Assembly (NCBI RefSeq): GCF_000220395.1
Contig: NW_004086052.1
Location: forward strand, 1-32,255
Direction of reading: 5' to 3'
Source: Ichthyophthirius multifiliis
Taxonomy: Eukaryota; Ciliophora; Oligohymenophorea; Hymenostomatida
DNA: 32,255 bases
Each line of letters starts with the position of its first letter. The stretch's first letter is position 1. Shown piece after piece: positions 14,707 to 25,340 of this stretch. The notes below the pieces were generated by a model, which saw only the letters and a program-made list of their open reading frames with translations, did not search any database and was not told the origin of the DNA. The position numbers and the translations under genes are program-made.

Positions 14707-15943
14707 TCATAAAGTTTATTTTTATATAAATTGAAACCAATTTTCCTTTAAAATATTTTATAATTTTATATTCTAAAAAACTTCTTTTTATCTTTTAATT
14801 TAAATCCTTTTTCTTAAACAAGTTTGTATTCTTTTTCGAAATCTTCCATATCTTGTTTCTCATCTTCTTTAATAATATTTAATTTAATATTACTTAAATA
14901 TACACTTTCTTATAAAATATTAAATATTTATTAATGCAGTTTAAACTAATTTAAGTCTTTCATAAATAAATTTAAAACCTCTTAATTATCTAACAATTAA
15001 GTAGAATCAATTGCCTTAATTAAATCCACAATATGTACTTTAGCTTATTTTATAATACTATCTTCTCCTTCTAAATTTGATATTTAATCAATATTTTTAA
15101 TCAATTACCCATTTATTTAATAATATTTCTAATATTTAAAGGGATTAGAGTGTTCTTTTGTAAAAATAACTTTCGAAATTTACTAGAAATCATCTTAATT
15201 ATATTAAGTTTCTTTATTTTCTGTTTTTTAAGAAAAATTACTCTAAGGACTTCTCGAAAAAACGAGAGGAAGATTATTTTCAGTTTCATAATTTAATAAA
15301 TTTTCCAAAACTTATTATTCAATATCATAAAAAGACTTTTTTTTAATTTAATAATTTTTTTTTTTCTTTTCTTACTTAGTTTACTTATTCTATTTTTTTT
15401 GGAAATTAAATTTTCCGAGTTTATTGTGTAAAAATTCTTTTTTTATATTATTTCTAATTTATTTTTTCATTTTATTATATATATTCTTCATTTATTATTT
15501 ATTCCTTTGTTATTTATTTCTAATATGTAATATCTTATTCTTATTTTATTTATTAATTTATTTTTTGATTTTATTTAGTTTATTCACCATCTACTTCTAT
15601 TTTATTTTAATATTTTTTTTTTTTAGTTATTTTTCTTTAGTCTTTTTATTTCATTTAATAATTCTCGTCTATTGAATCTTTATTTTATACATGGTTTTTA
15701 TTTTCTTTTATAAAAAAAACACAAATATATATATATGTATGTACATATTATTATTTTTATATTTTTTTCATATTAAAAATAAATACATTTTTATAAATAC
15801 TTTTATTCAATTTTCTATAAATAATCTTATGTAGATTCTATTTCTTTTACTTTTTAATGTATATATTTTTTCTCAGTATTATATAAATAATATTCTTAAA
15901 CACCATTTAATTAAGATTATAACGGTAGAGGACTTAAAGATGC

Positions 15944-15946
<3 letters not shown>
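14707..15946 (-). CDS. Lys/Gln/Glu-rich protein, unrecognised
   Basis: Exon 1 is 15946-15787 (MASLSPLPLQSQLNGVQEYY, then KVKEIESTQDYLQKIEQ). An 82-nt intron follows, and exon 2 runs from 15704 to about 14707. Exon 2 starts with a highly basic, Gln-rich region (for example KRIFTQQTRKIQFPKKIEQV). After a one-base slip in a run of A near 15325 it continues as DIEQQVLENLLNYETENN, QAKVHIVDLIKAIDS, EVLNLFMKDLNQ and NIIKEDEKQDMEDFEKEYK. The last part looks like a helical bundle or coiled coil. The likely stop at 14709-14707 needs one more slip, so the 3' end is uncertain. I do not recognise a family, and the function is unknown. An (AAT)n tract abuts the ATG. Confidence 0.55.
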
Positions 15947-16004
<58 letters not shown>

Positions 16005-16005
16005 A
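15947..16005. repeat. (ATT)n trinucleotide microsatellite next to a start codon
   Basis: About 18-20 uninterrupted ATT units lie directly upstream of the minus-strand ATG at 15946-15944. In the sense of that gene they form an (AAT)n 5' leader. Such tracts are expected to vary in length between isolates. Confidence 0.85.
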
Positions 16006-16076
16006 ATATAATAATAAGTAAATAAAAGTTAAATTATTTAATTTTTTACAAATAAAAAATAATATATAAAAAAATT

Positions 16077-16586
16077 TCAATATATAACTTTATTATTATT
16101 ATTATATAATATATTATTATATCTATCTTCATCCCTTTCCCTATAAAAATTCTCATTGAAAATTTTACAAACAATTTAATATCCAATTGTAAAAATCCAA
16201 ACTGCATAAATATAAGCACATGACATCATAAAAAGTTCCATTTCAGTACATTCGGGTGGTTTTTTAAAAAAATACTACTATATGCCAAAAAACATAGTTA
16301 TTAAATTATATAAAAAAAGTCCACCTATAAATGCAAAGCTTTAAATCGTAACTACTACAGCCCCACAAGATTCTAATAATTTTTAAATTATGTTTAATTT
16401 ACTTAAACATAATGCTATAATGATAAATGCAAATATTACAGCATTTCCATATAGGACCCAATTTAGGAATTTTTCTGAATCAGTATGTATACATGTATCT
16501 TTTTGGTAAACTTTTTTCGTACAAAATGCCAATATTAAAAATATAAAATTATTTAAACGAACTATTTTATTTATATCAATGGACAT
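16077..16586 (-). CDS. Small multi-pass membrane protein, unrecognised
   Basis: One uninterrupted frame of 170 codons runs from ATG 16586-16584 to TGA 16079-16077 and encodes 169 residues without an intron. Hydrophobic segments lie at about 11-22 (LNNFIFLILAFC), 43-63, 74-100 (VVVTIQSFAFIGGLFLYNLI) and 117-142 (MMSCAYIYAVWIFTIGYQIV). This suggests three or four membrane passes. The loop between the first two has a Cys-containing stretch (KDTCIHTDSEK); another Cys lies in KKPPECTEMEL. The C-terminus is charged and then Asn-rich. Only Gln codons TAA/TAG interrupt it under the standard code. I do not recognise the family, and no enzyme motif is visible. Confidence 0.72.
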
Positions 16587-16832
16587 TATATATTATTTTA
16601 TATATATATATATATAAATTTTAGAGATAGTTTATTTATTATTATAAAGTTTTATTTATTTGATTTTTTTTTATTTATTTTAAGTAATTTATTCCTAAAA
16701 TTTTTTTATTATTTTTTTTTAAAAAAATAAAAATGAAAAAAATTATATATATAGCCTTTTTTTCCTTTATATATAAAATATAAATATATACAAAAAATTC
16801 TAATATTAAATAAAATTAAACATATAATTTAA
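16587..16832. other. AT-rich spacer
   Basis: T-rich sequence with short TA runs at about 16600-16620 lies upstream of the membrane-protein gene. No coding frame was seen. Confidence 0.45.
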
Positions 16833-17338
16833 TCATTTGTTTTTTAACTTCTTTAATAATTCTTCACTATTTTTAAGCCTCAATTTAATATATTATTATT
16901 TTCCTTTATTTCCAATTATAAATTAAATGACTCAGTTATATAAGAAGGTTAATAAAACAATTTCATTTTATAATAATATTATTAATAAGTTTTAATGTTA
17001 TTCAATATTAAATATTAATTTTACAATTAGAATATTATATTTAAGAGATACAGTACTCTTTATAAAACTAAATCAAGCAATTTCCATAAATTCTATAAAA
17101 ATTGATTATTACCTCCAATAATTTTTATTTTTTTAAAATATTATTTCCAAAAAGGTTACTTTTGCCTCGAAGATATCATATAATCATGAATCGACAGCAA
17201 AATAATCTAAGCCAAATATATCTATTAGAGCATTAATTTATTATCTATAAAATTGAAAAAACAGCCCCTTCTAATCTATAAATCATCATTTATTATTTAA
17301 AAAATCTTAAAAAAATATGTTATGCATTTAATTGGACA
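16833..17338 (-). pseudogene. Coding-like stretch interrupted only by TGA; possible decayed or mitochondrial-type sequence
   Basis: One minus-strand frame reads INALIDIFGLDYFAVDS, then TGA, then LYDIFEAKVTFLEII and KNKNYWR. It continues to a further TGA, STVSLKYNILIVKLIF, another TGA, and a Lys/Leu-rich end at TGA 16835-16833. Two adjacent TGAs also occur near 17230. The amino acid mix (Asp, Gly, Glu, Ala) is that of a real protein, and the frame is otherwise continuous for about 165 codons. Read with TGA as Trp (as in ciliate mitochondria) the frame stays open, but the many TAA codons then do not fit a mitochondrial gene. The block SLKYNxxIxVK loosely recalls NADH dehydrogenase subunit 9, but the spacing is wrong. 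The opposite strand also has an open frame (16927-17256). C exceeds G on the plus strand, favouring the minus strand. Unresolved. Confidence 0.3.
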
Positions 17339-17971
17339 TTATAATATGATTTTTATAGTAAAAAGTACAATGAATAACTTTTAAAAAGGCAGTTTTTTAT
17401 ATAAATATATATATATATAAAGAGTTTTTAAAATTTAGACTTTTTTATATTTATATTATATAATTTCATATTTAAAATAATCTGAAATTATACTTATAAT
17501 TATAATGTTGATATTTAAATATATTTATGACTTTTTAGCAACTAAAAATAGCAATATAAATCATAATTCATTTACATAAAAAAAAGTGAATGTAAAAAAA
17601 TTTAATATTATTTTATATTAATAGAAATACATAACAAAATAATTTATTTTTAAGATTTTTAATAAATATTTAATAAACTATATAAAGAAAATAAAGAGTG
17701 CAAATATATATTTGAAACTGACTTTTTAATTTAAGATATTAATTATTATTTATTATTAAATATATATATATATATAAACAAAATATACATTTAATATATT
17801 CATATATTTATATAAAAAAAATTTAAACTAATTAAAAATAATAAATAATAAATTATATTTACTTGTTTTTCAAATAATTAAATAAGAAAGAAAATTTTAA
17901 TAAAAATTATTTTATTATAATTAATTATAAAATATTTATTACATTATTTTATTATTAATTAATATATTTAA

Positions 17972-18006
<35 letters not shown>

Positions 18007-18943
18007 TATATCTTAATAATTATATATATATATATATATTATTTTTTTATATATAAATATTCAATAATAATATATCATTTTTTATTTATATTTTTTTAAA
18101 ATTTATTTATATAAATTTTTATTAATATATATATATTTTGTTATAAACTAATCTCAAAATTTTAAATAAATATATATATTTTAATATTTAGATATAAAAT
18201 CTATAAAAAATTATAATTTATTATATCTTATTTTTCTCTATATATATATTAAATTTTTACTTATTAATTTTTATATTTAATATTTTTAAATACTTCTCAT
18301 AATATATCATATTAAACAATTTATTTTATTTATTTGTATTTTTTAATATGTTTTTTTTAAGAATTTATTATTTTCTAATTTTACCTTATTCTTTAAGACT
18401 TAAAATTATAAAAATGACATTAAAAATTTTATTTATTAACTAAAGAATTATATTTATTTGTTAAAATATTTTTTTAATTTTAATATATTCTTTATTACTT
18501 TTTTATTATATAATAAATTGTTTATTTACTTTTTCTTTATTTTTTTTTTAAAAAAAATTAATATAATATTTTTTTATAAATATAAAATATATTTTGATCA
18601 TCAAAAAAATGATATATTTCATTAAATATGATTAAAAATGCTTTAATATTGTTAAACATTATTATTTTATATTAAAAAAATATTATATCTTAAAAACAAA
18701 ATATACTTTAAACTTAAAAATATCATAATTTGTAATATTTTTAAAATATAAAAGTAAAAAATTAATAAAAATATCTAAATAATAATATCAAATAATAATA
18801 AAAGAACCATATTTTATATGAGTATTTTAACTATAAAAATATTTTATAAATAATTTAATATTAAAATTAATAACTAAACAATATTTATCCTTTCTATTGT
18901 TTTTTAAAATAAATATTTTATATAATTATATTAGAAATAAAAA
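17339..18943. other. 1.6-kb AT desert
   Basis: This is the longest stretch without a supportable gene. It is over 90% A+T, with (TA)n at about 17971-18011 and 18023-18040 and many poly-A/T runs. A weak minus-strand frame near 17480-17580 (starting MQMNYDLYCYF) is too short to call. I see no tRNA-like or other structured GC-containing element. Confidence 0.55.
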
Positions 18944-19342
18944 ATGATTGTAAATTATGATTCTTCAAGTGATTCATAAGATTATTAAAATAAAAAAGTA
19001 ATAAAATTAGAAACAAAAGAATAGCCCAAAATCTAATAAGTTAAAAAAGAATTTTTACCATCATTTTAATCACTTTTAAATACAAATAATAAACTACAAT
19101 CTTAATTTGATCACTAATTATAAAAAACTAAAAATAATTAGCAATAAAATAATAATGAGGACGAATTAAATATAAATAAAAAAAGAAAATTACCTTAAGA
19201 TATGAAAGATTAAATATAATGCAATATAGAATAAAAATTCCATAAATTAAATGAATAAAATACATAAACAAAACCCAAACAAAAGCTATTTGTACCCCCA
19301 TAATCTAAAAATAAAAAATCTAATATAAGTACAGAATATTGA
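18944..19342 (+). CDS. Small Asn/Gln/Lys-rich hydrophilic protein, unrecognised
   Basis: A single exon of 133 codons runs from ATG 18944-18946 to TGA 19340-19342 (132 residues). The N-terminus MIVNYDSSSDSQDYQNK is a short acidic Ser/Asp patch of the kind seen at the start of many nuclear proteins. The middle is Asn/Gln-rich and disordered. A basic patch (NKKRKLPQDMKDQ) could be a nuclear localisation signal, and the end has KPKQKLFVPPQSKNKKSN. No globular domain is evident. The Ser/Asp start plus VPPQ tail suggests a nuclear or RNA-processing role, but this is weak inference. Confidence 0.6.
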
Positions 19343-19523
19343 AATAATATATATAGAGTAAAAGTATATATATATATTAATTTTAATTATTGAAATTTTA
19401 TTTATTTTTTAAAAAAATTAATATAAAAAAAGTTTATTTTAAAAAAAATATAGAAATAATTAAAATTTTTATAACATAATAATAAAACTATAAATAAAAA
19501 AATAATATAAATGTATTATTTTT
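19343..19523. other. Short convergent spacer
   Basis: A/T-only sequence separates the stop of the plus-strand gene from the stop of the minus-strand gene at 19526-19524. Nothing else is visible. Confidence 0.4.
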
Positions 19524-20960
19524 TCATTCATTAATTATATTATTAAATTTACTATAAATAAGTTTTGAACTTTATAAAGACTAAAAATTATTAGCTCTTT
19601 AATCTTAAATATTTTAATTAAATAAATTTTTTGAATATCCTTTAAAAGAAGTATAATTATTATCAAGATTAAAAATTTTTTAACTAAATTAGATTATTAT
19701 TTACATTTAAGATTAAAACCTTAAAGAAAATGTTTATTTACTTTATTTTATTTAGAAAAAGTTTATTTTTCAGTATAATCTTAAGAAGTTTTTATTTATT
19801 TGTTTTCATAACAAAAACTAAATTCATTATAATTATTATTATTATTATTATTATAATTATTATTATTTATTATTATTAGTATTATTATTATTAATATTAT
19901 TATTATTATCTTATTCATTTTTATTATTGCTTTCTGTATTATTTAATAAATTTAATTTTTATTATTTATCATTATTATTATACTCTTATTATTGAATATT
20001 TTAGTTTCCATTTTATTTTAAATATTAAATTTTTTAATTATCTTTTTTATTATTTTATTACGTATTATCTATTTTTTATTATTATTTACTTAATTTAATT
20101 ATTTTATCATTTTATTTATAATCTAAATTTTTACTTTATTCTTATTCAAATGCTAAATATATTTAATTATTTTTTATATTTTGTTATTCTAGTATTATAT
20201 TACTAGCAGAATAAGCTCTCTAATTTTAAAAATATAAATTCTATTAAAATTTTTAATTATTTATTAATGGTAATATAGAAATTTAAGTATTTTTTCTATA
20301 ATTAAAAATTTATTCTTTTTATTTATTTTTGATAAATTAAGTATTTTATTATTATTTATTTATTTAAGAATTTTCCATATCTAAATATATAATTTCATTA
20401 ATTTTATCCCAAAATAATTTCTCAGATTAATGTTTTTTTTAGTTTAAATTTTAATTTTGATAATTATTTAAACTTAAAATATAAGGATATATTTATATGT
20501 TTTTTTTTATTACACAAAAAATTAGTTATTGATATATTTAGAATTAACTTTATCATATCTAAATAATGTCTTTTATTAAGCTTAAGTCTTTTTTAAATAT
20601 AAGTAAAATTATAAATATAAATATTATAATCTATGTTTTTTATAATTTAAATGAAGTAATATTATTAAAAAAATATAAAAAAAGAAAATGAATAATTATA
20701 TTAATTGATTTTATAAATAAAAATAATCATATAAAAAGAAGTATATAAAATGAAAATTTATTGAATATAAATATATAAATATATAAATATATAAATATAT
20801 AAATATATATTTTTATATATCTATATATATTTCCATTTTCGATTTACCTATTATTTATTTTCAAGAAATTCATTATCAAATGTATCATTTTTTTTTTCGT
20901 TTGATTCTTATTAATAAAATAAGCAGTTTTTTACATGTTATTGATTTTATTTTAATTCAT
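19524..20960 (-). CDS. Asn/Gln-rich low-complexity protein, unrecognised
   Basis: A first exon from about 20960 to 20848 (starting MNQNKINN and containing NDTFDNEFLENKQQ) is followed by a long AT intron and a short second exon around 20480-20580. The main exon holds HQSEKLFWDKINEIIYLDME, RAYSASNIILEQQNIK and LAFEQEQSKNLDYKQNDK, then long Asn/Gln runs at about 19800-19940. It continues with NEFSFCYENKQIKTSQDY and FNLDNNYTSFKGYSKNLF and ends at TGA 19526-19524. One-base slips are needed inside the (AAT)n tract and at an A run near 19675; they compensate each other. There is no recognisable domain. The Asn/Gln content suggests a disordered, possibly self-associating region. Exon borders at the 5' end are tentative. 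Confidence 0.5.
19828..19915. repeat. Interrupted (ATT)n trinucleotide tract inside a gene
   Basis: Imperfect ATT repeats encode Asn or Gln runs, depending on frame, in the minus-strand protein. The local reading frame changes within this tract, as expected if repeat length or assembly differs by one base. Confidence 0.75.
20765..20812. repeat. 8-bp tandem repeat (AAATATAT)n inside an intron
   Basis: Five or so copies of an 8-bp AT unit lie in the presumed first intron of the Asn/Gln-rich gene. It is a simple-sequence repeat with no evident function. Confidence 0.65.
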
Positions 20961-21493
20961 AATTGTATTAATAATAAAAAAATAAAAATAAATATATTTT
21001 TATAATTTTATAAATAAAATAAAACATCTGCCTTAATTAAAATAAATATTTAATAAAAATAAAAATATTATATTAACTTTTAAATTTTATTTAATCATTA
21101 ACAACCTTTATTTTAATATAATTATTTTTATGTATTTTAGTTTTTTTTAAATCTAATTTTTAATATTTATAAAGTAATTTAATTTTAATCATATATATAT
21201 TAATATTTTTATTTAAAATATATTAATTTTTTTAATATTAATGTGTTTTTATTTTTTGTTGATAATTTTTATTAATATAAAAAAATTAATTTAATATTTA
21301 AATTAAATATCAAATATATATAATATATAAATTAATAATTAGAAAAAAAATAATATAATAAATAATATAATATATAAATAAATAATATTAATATTTATAT
21401 ATTTTTAATAAATATATATAAAATATAATATATATAAAACATATCATATATACTATTTTTAATATTTTACAACAAAATTAAAAAAAAAAAAAA
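20961..21493. other. AT-rich spacer upstream of the Asn/Gln-rich gene
   Basis: This spacer lies between the stop of the SAPS gene and the start of the Asn/Gln-rich gene. It is made of A/T-only blocks with no coding frame. Confidence 0.55.
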
Positions 21494-23800
21494 TCAAATT
21501 TCTTCATTATTTTTACTTCCTTTTCTTTTAATTAATTATGTAATTAAATATTCACTCTATACTTCTTCGTTTATCATATTTTTTTTAAAAGATTCTTACT
21601 AACTTTATTATATTTAAATATTTTCTTCCTAATTGTTCTAATTATCATCTTTTATATTATTTTGTTTGCTTTCTAAATAATTATTAATTCTCTATTTAAT
21701 TTAAAAAATAATTAAATATATATATATATATATTATTTTTAAAAATACCTAATATATTTTCTCAATATCATCCTCAATTAAATTACTTTCATTTACTAAT
21801 ATATCATTTTTTTCTTAAAAATACCATTTTTAATCTTCTATTTAAATAACTTTTATTAAAAATCCATTTAAATATTCTGACCATTTTTCATTTAAAAACT
21901 CATCAAAATTTGACTCATTTTTATAAATGATTCTCCCTAATTTATTTAAAACACCTCCATATCCTTTTTCTTTACCTGAGTTTCTTAATAAAAATTCCAC
22001 AAATGAATTTTCTTAAAACAAGATTTATTTAAAATATAAAGATTAATCATTATTTTCTTATTTATATATGCAAAACCCCAATATTTCTTCTAATATAGTT
22101 CCAATTTATAAAATTAAAAGATTATTCCATTAAAACTCCAAAATAATTTAAAGGCAAATTTTCAAAAAATTCCTTTTTAATAAAATATGAATAATCTCGA
22201 AATTTTTCCATTTAAAAAAACTCGAAAATAAACTAAAAATTTAAACTCTTCCAAAACCAAAAAATTATTTTTTTTTCAATAAAATTACCTATTTAATCTA
22301 CTAAAATTTCACTATATTTTAAAAAAACGCTTTAAAAAGGAAATTCATTCTTTTTTTCGACAAAAACATCATTTTTCATTTAAAAATTAACCAAAAAAAA
22401 TATTAAATTAGCCGAATATCCAACTGATAAACTGCATGAATTTTCGTTCAAAATTATACCGAAAAAATCTTCTACAAATACATCCTAAAAAACGTACTCG
22501 AAAATATTCTTTTGGGCTATATTTTATGGATTTTTCAAATTTTCTAATTGAAAAATATCTTCAAAAATCTTCAAAATATTCTCCTTTTCATACACATCCC
22601 CATTTATAAATTTCTCTTTTAGTAAAAATAACACATATATCCTTAAATCTTTAAATTTATCAAATTAATCTTCCAAATTATACCCCACATTTATTACTAA
22701 TTCACTTAAAATTTCTTAAAAACTAGCGTTTTTGGCATAATCTACTATATTTTTCAATAAATATTTTTAATCTTTGACATAACTATATAATTCTCCATTT
22801 AAAGTTAGTAAAGAATAAAATACTTTAGCAAAATAAGCAATTTATGTTTCATTTGTGAACTTTTTTTCTCCATTAATATAACTAAAAATTTTTTATAAAA
22901 TCTAATTATTTTTAACTTCAAATACTTCAGTTTAAATTTTAACATCGGTATTTAATTTACTTACTCTTTATTAATTATTTTCTATTTATTTAATACATGA
23001 GCGACGTCTGATAGGGATATCATCTTCTTCTTATTCTTGTTCTTATTCTAATTATTATTCTAGTTCTTATTCTTATACTTATTCTTATTCTAGTTCTTAT
23101 ATTTATTATAATTGTTATACTTATTATTATTCTTATTCTTATATTTATTCTTATACTTATTGTTATATTATTTCTTATTCTTATGATTATTGTTATTCAT
23201 ATCCTTATACTTATTCTTGTAAGGAATTTATTGAATTGTTTACTTCTATATTATCAGTTATATTATTTAAATCAAAAAATATATCTTCTATACCTTTTAA
23301 GTTAGAATCAAATATTTCACTAGCAATAAAAGGGTATCTAAATTTAATTTTATGTATATATTTACATATAAATAAACACTTTTTATATTGAAATTTAATT
23401 ATTATAAATATATAATTAATAATAAACAATATAATAAAAATTATTATGATATTTATTAAAAATAACATAATATAAATATATATTTTATATATATATATAA
23501 ATTTATATATATATATATTATTACTTATATAGTTTTTTTTCATCATCTCCTTCTTCATCTGGAATATCAATTGCATATCTTAGTAATTAATGTAAAATTG
23601 TTTTATTTTTTTTCAAACTTTTATTTATATATAAATCTTTTATTTTTATTTTTTAAATATTAAATGGATTACAATTTAATAAATTTTGTAGGGTTTTATC
23701 TTATTTCTTTAATTATATTATCTGTTTCTAAAATTTATTCACAAGTTAAATTTTCTTAATTCAATACTTAATCAATATAAGATGTAATTGGGTTTTCCAT
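21494..23800 (-). CDS. SAPS-domain protein (protein phosphatase 6 regulatory subunit type)
   Basis: SAPS proteins (yeast Sap, human PPP6R1-3) are helical-repeat regulatory subunits of the Sit4/PP6 phosphatase. Exon 1 (23800-23525) starts MENPITSYIDQVLNQ and includes EQILETDNIIKEIR. Exon 2 (23337-21749) opens with KYPFIASEIFDSN, matching the conserved KYPxxAxEI block. Further blocks are AYFAKVFYSLLTLNGELYSY, NIVDYAKNASFQEILSELV, FGVLMEQ, GTILEEILGF, GYGGVLNKLGRIIYK and EKWSEYLNGFL. Exon 3 (21691-21494) is a hydrophilic tail ending at TGA 21496-21494. Introns are 23524-23338 and 21748-21692. A Gln/Glu repeat of about 65 residues is inserted between early helices. About four one-base slips (including 23694-23697, 22268-22276 and 22164-22169), at or next to A or T runs, are needed to follow the homology. 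The slips look like assembly errors. The family call is strong in pattern and order. Confidence 0.75.
23023..23219. repeat. Imperfect 6-bp repeat (TTCTTA-like) coding for Gln/Glu within SAPS
   Basis: About 33 imperfect copies of a TTCTTA/TTATTC unit occur. On the coding (minus) strand they read GAA-TAA and give alternating Glu and Gln with some Leu and Val. The tract lies in frame between two conserved SAPS segments, so it is a low-complexity insertion in the protein. Confidence 0.8.
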
Positions 23801-24475
23801 TTAATATTAAATTTAACTTATTTTTAATATATATATATGTATTTAATTGTTAATATTATTTTTATTTACTCAAATATCATTTTTTTTAATTTCGATATTT
23901 TGTTTTATTTGATAATTCTTAAAATAAATTAAATATGTATATTTATATAAAATTATTAGTGGCAATATTTTTTTATAAAAAATAATTAATATTTATATAT
24001 TAATACATTTTAATTTTTAATATTAATTAATTATATTTGCTAGATTTAAAATAAAATAAATAAAATTATAGTTTATAAATATAGATAATTATTTGTAATC
24101 TGAATGATTATTTAAATTATTATAATAAATATATAAATAGATTATTTTAATAATAATTATATATATCTATATATTATTAGTTCTATAAAATATTATCAAA
24201 AATCATTTTACTTGAAAATAAATATATTATATAAATAAATTAATTCAAATAAAAAAATTATATATATAAATTTTACATCCTTTTTTTTATTTAGTACGAT
24301 AAAAAAATATTTAGGATAAAAATTAATATAATAAATAATTTATTTTAAATAAATTAATATCTAATATTAATAATTATCAATTTATGAAATATATACATAT
24401 TATTTAAATTATTTATTAAAATATATAATTATTATATATATTATTTAAAGAATAGATTATATAATATAAAAAAAA
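23801..24475. other. Divergent intergenic spacer
   Basis: This spacer lies between the starts of the SAPS gene (-) and the p47-like gene (+) and must hold both promoters. It is nearly all A/T. No coding frame or recognisable motif was seen. Confidence 0.55.
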
Positions 24476-25300
24476 ATGTTTAAAACATTAGACGACCTTA
24501 AAGGTAAAAATTATTAAAAATGCAAATATAATAAAAAAAAACAGAAAAAAAAGAATAAGATAAAAAGGACAAAAAGAATACTAACTCATATGTTGGTGGT
24601 GAAAAAAGGTTTTGCATTATATAATAACTAAAGTTAAACAAAATAAAAAATAAAAAAATAGCGGTTTAGCAGTAGAAAATCCAGACGATTTATAAGCAAT
24701 AATAGAAAAAGCAAAAAAGTATATATATAATAAACCAAATATATATATATATATATATATAAATATATATATTATATATATTATATATATTTTTATATAA
24801 TTATACTTATTTAAATATATGTTTAATTTATTTTATAAAGGAATACTTAATAATAATAATAAAGTGGATAAAGACTAGAAACTTAAATAAAAATAACTCT
24901 TTATTCCAATGGTTTTACTTTGAATGATGATGGTGAATTCAGAGACTATAATTTACCAGAAAACAAATAATTTATGAAAGAAATAAATTAATAATAAGTT
25001 CCAATTGAATTAAGAAAAAAATATCCTCAAGGTTTAGATGTTAGCTTAGAAGATAAAAGGTAATTATATAAAATTAAACAAATTTTTATTAAATAATTTT
25101 TAAATATATAAATGTATGGAATTTTTTATTATATATATATATAGATATTTATATATTCAAATTTTTATATATATATCTATTATTGAATTAAATTTATAGT
25201 ATTTAATATTATTATATATAAATAATTATTATTTAATTTTTATTTATATTGATAAATTTTAAAAATATATAAGAATTTAATAGATAATAAAGAGCGAATA

Positions 25301-25340
<40 letters not shown>

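Noticed and set aside
15424-15675. Hydrophobic plus-strand frame rich in Phe and Leu
   Set aside because: It is the complement of the Lys/Gln-rich minus-strand gene; poly-Lys codons read backwards give Phe/Leu.
16833-17338. TGA as selenocysteine
   Set aside because: Five TGAs in one short frame, two adjacent, do not fit selenoprotein genes, and no selenocysteine insertion element is visible.
17339-18943. Short open frames in the AT desert
   Set aside because: With TGA as the only stop and about 90% A+T, long open frames occur by chance. None shows the Gly/Asp/Glu-containing composition of the real genes here.
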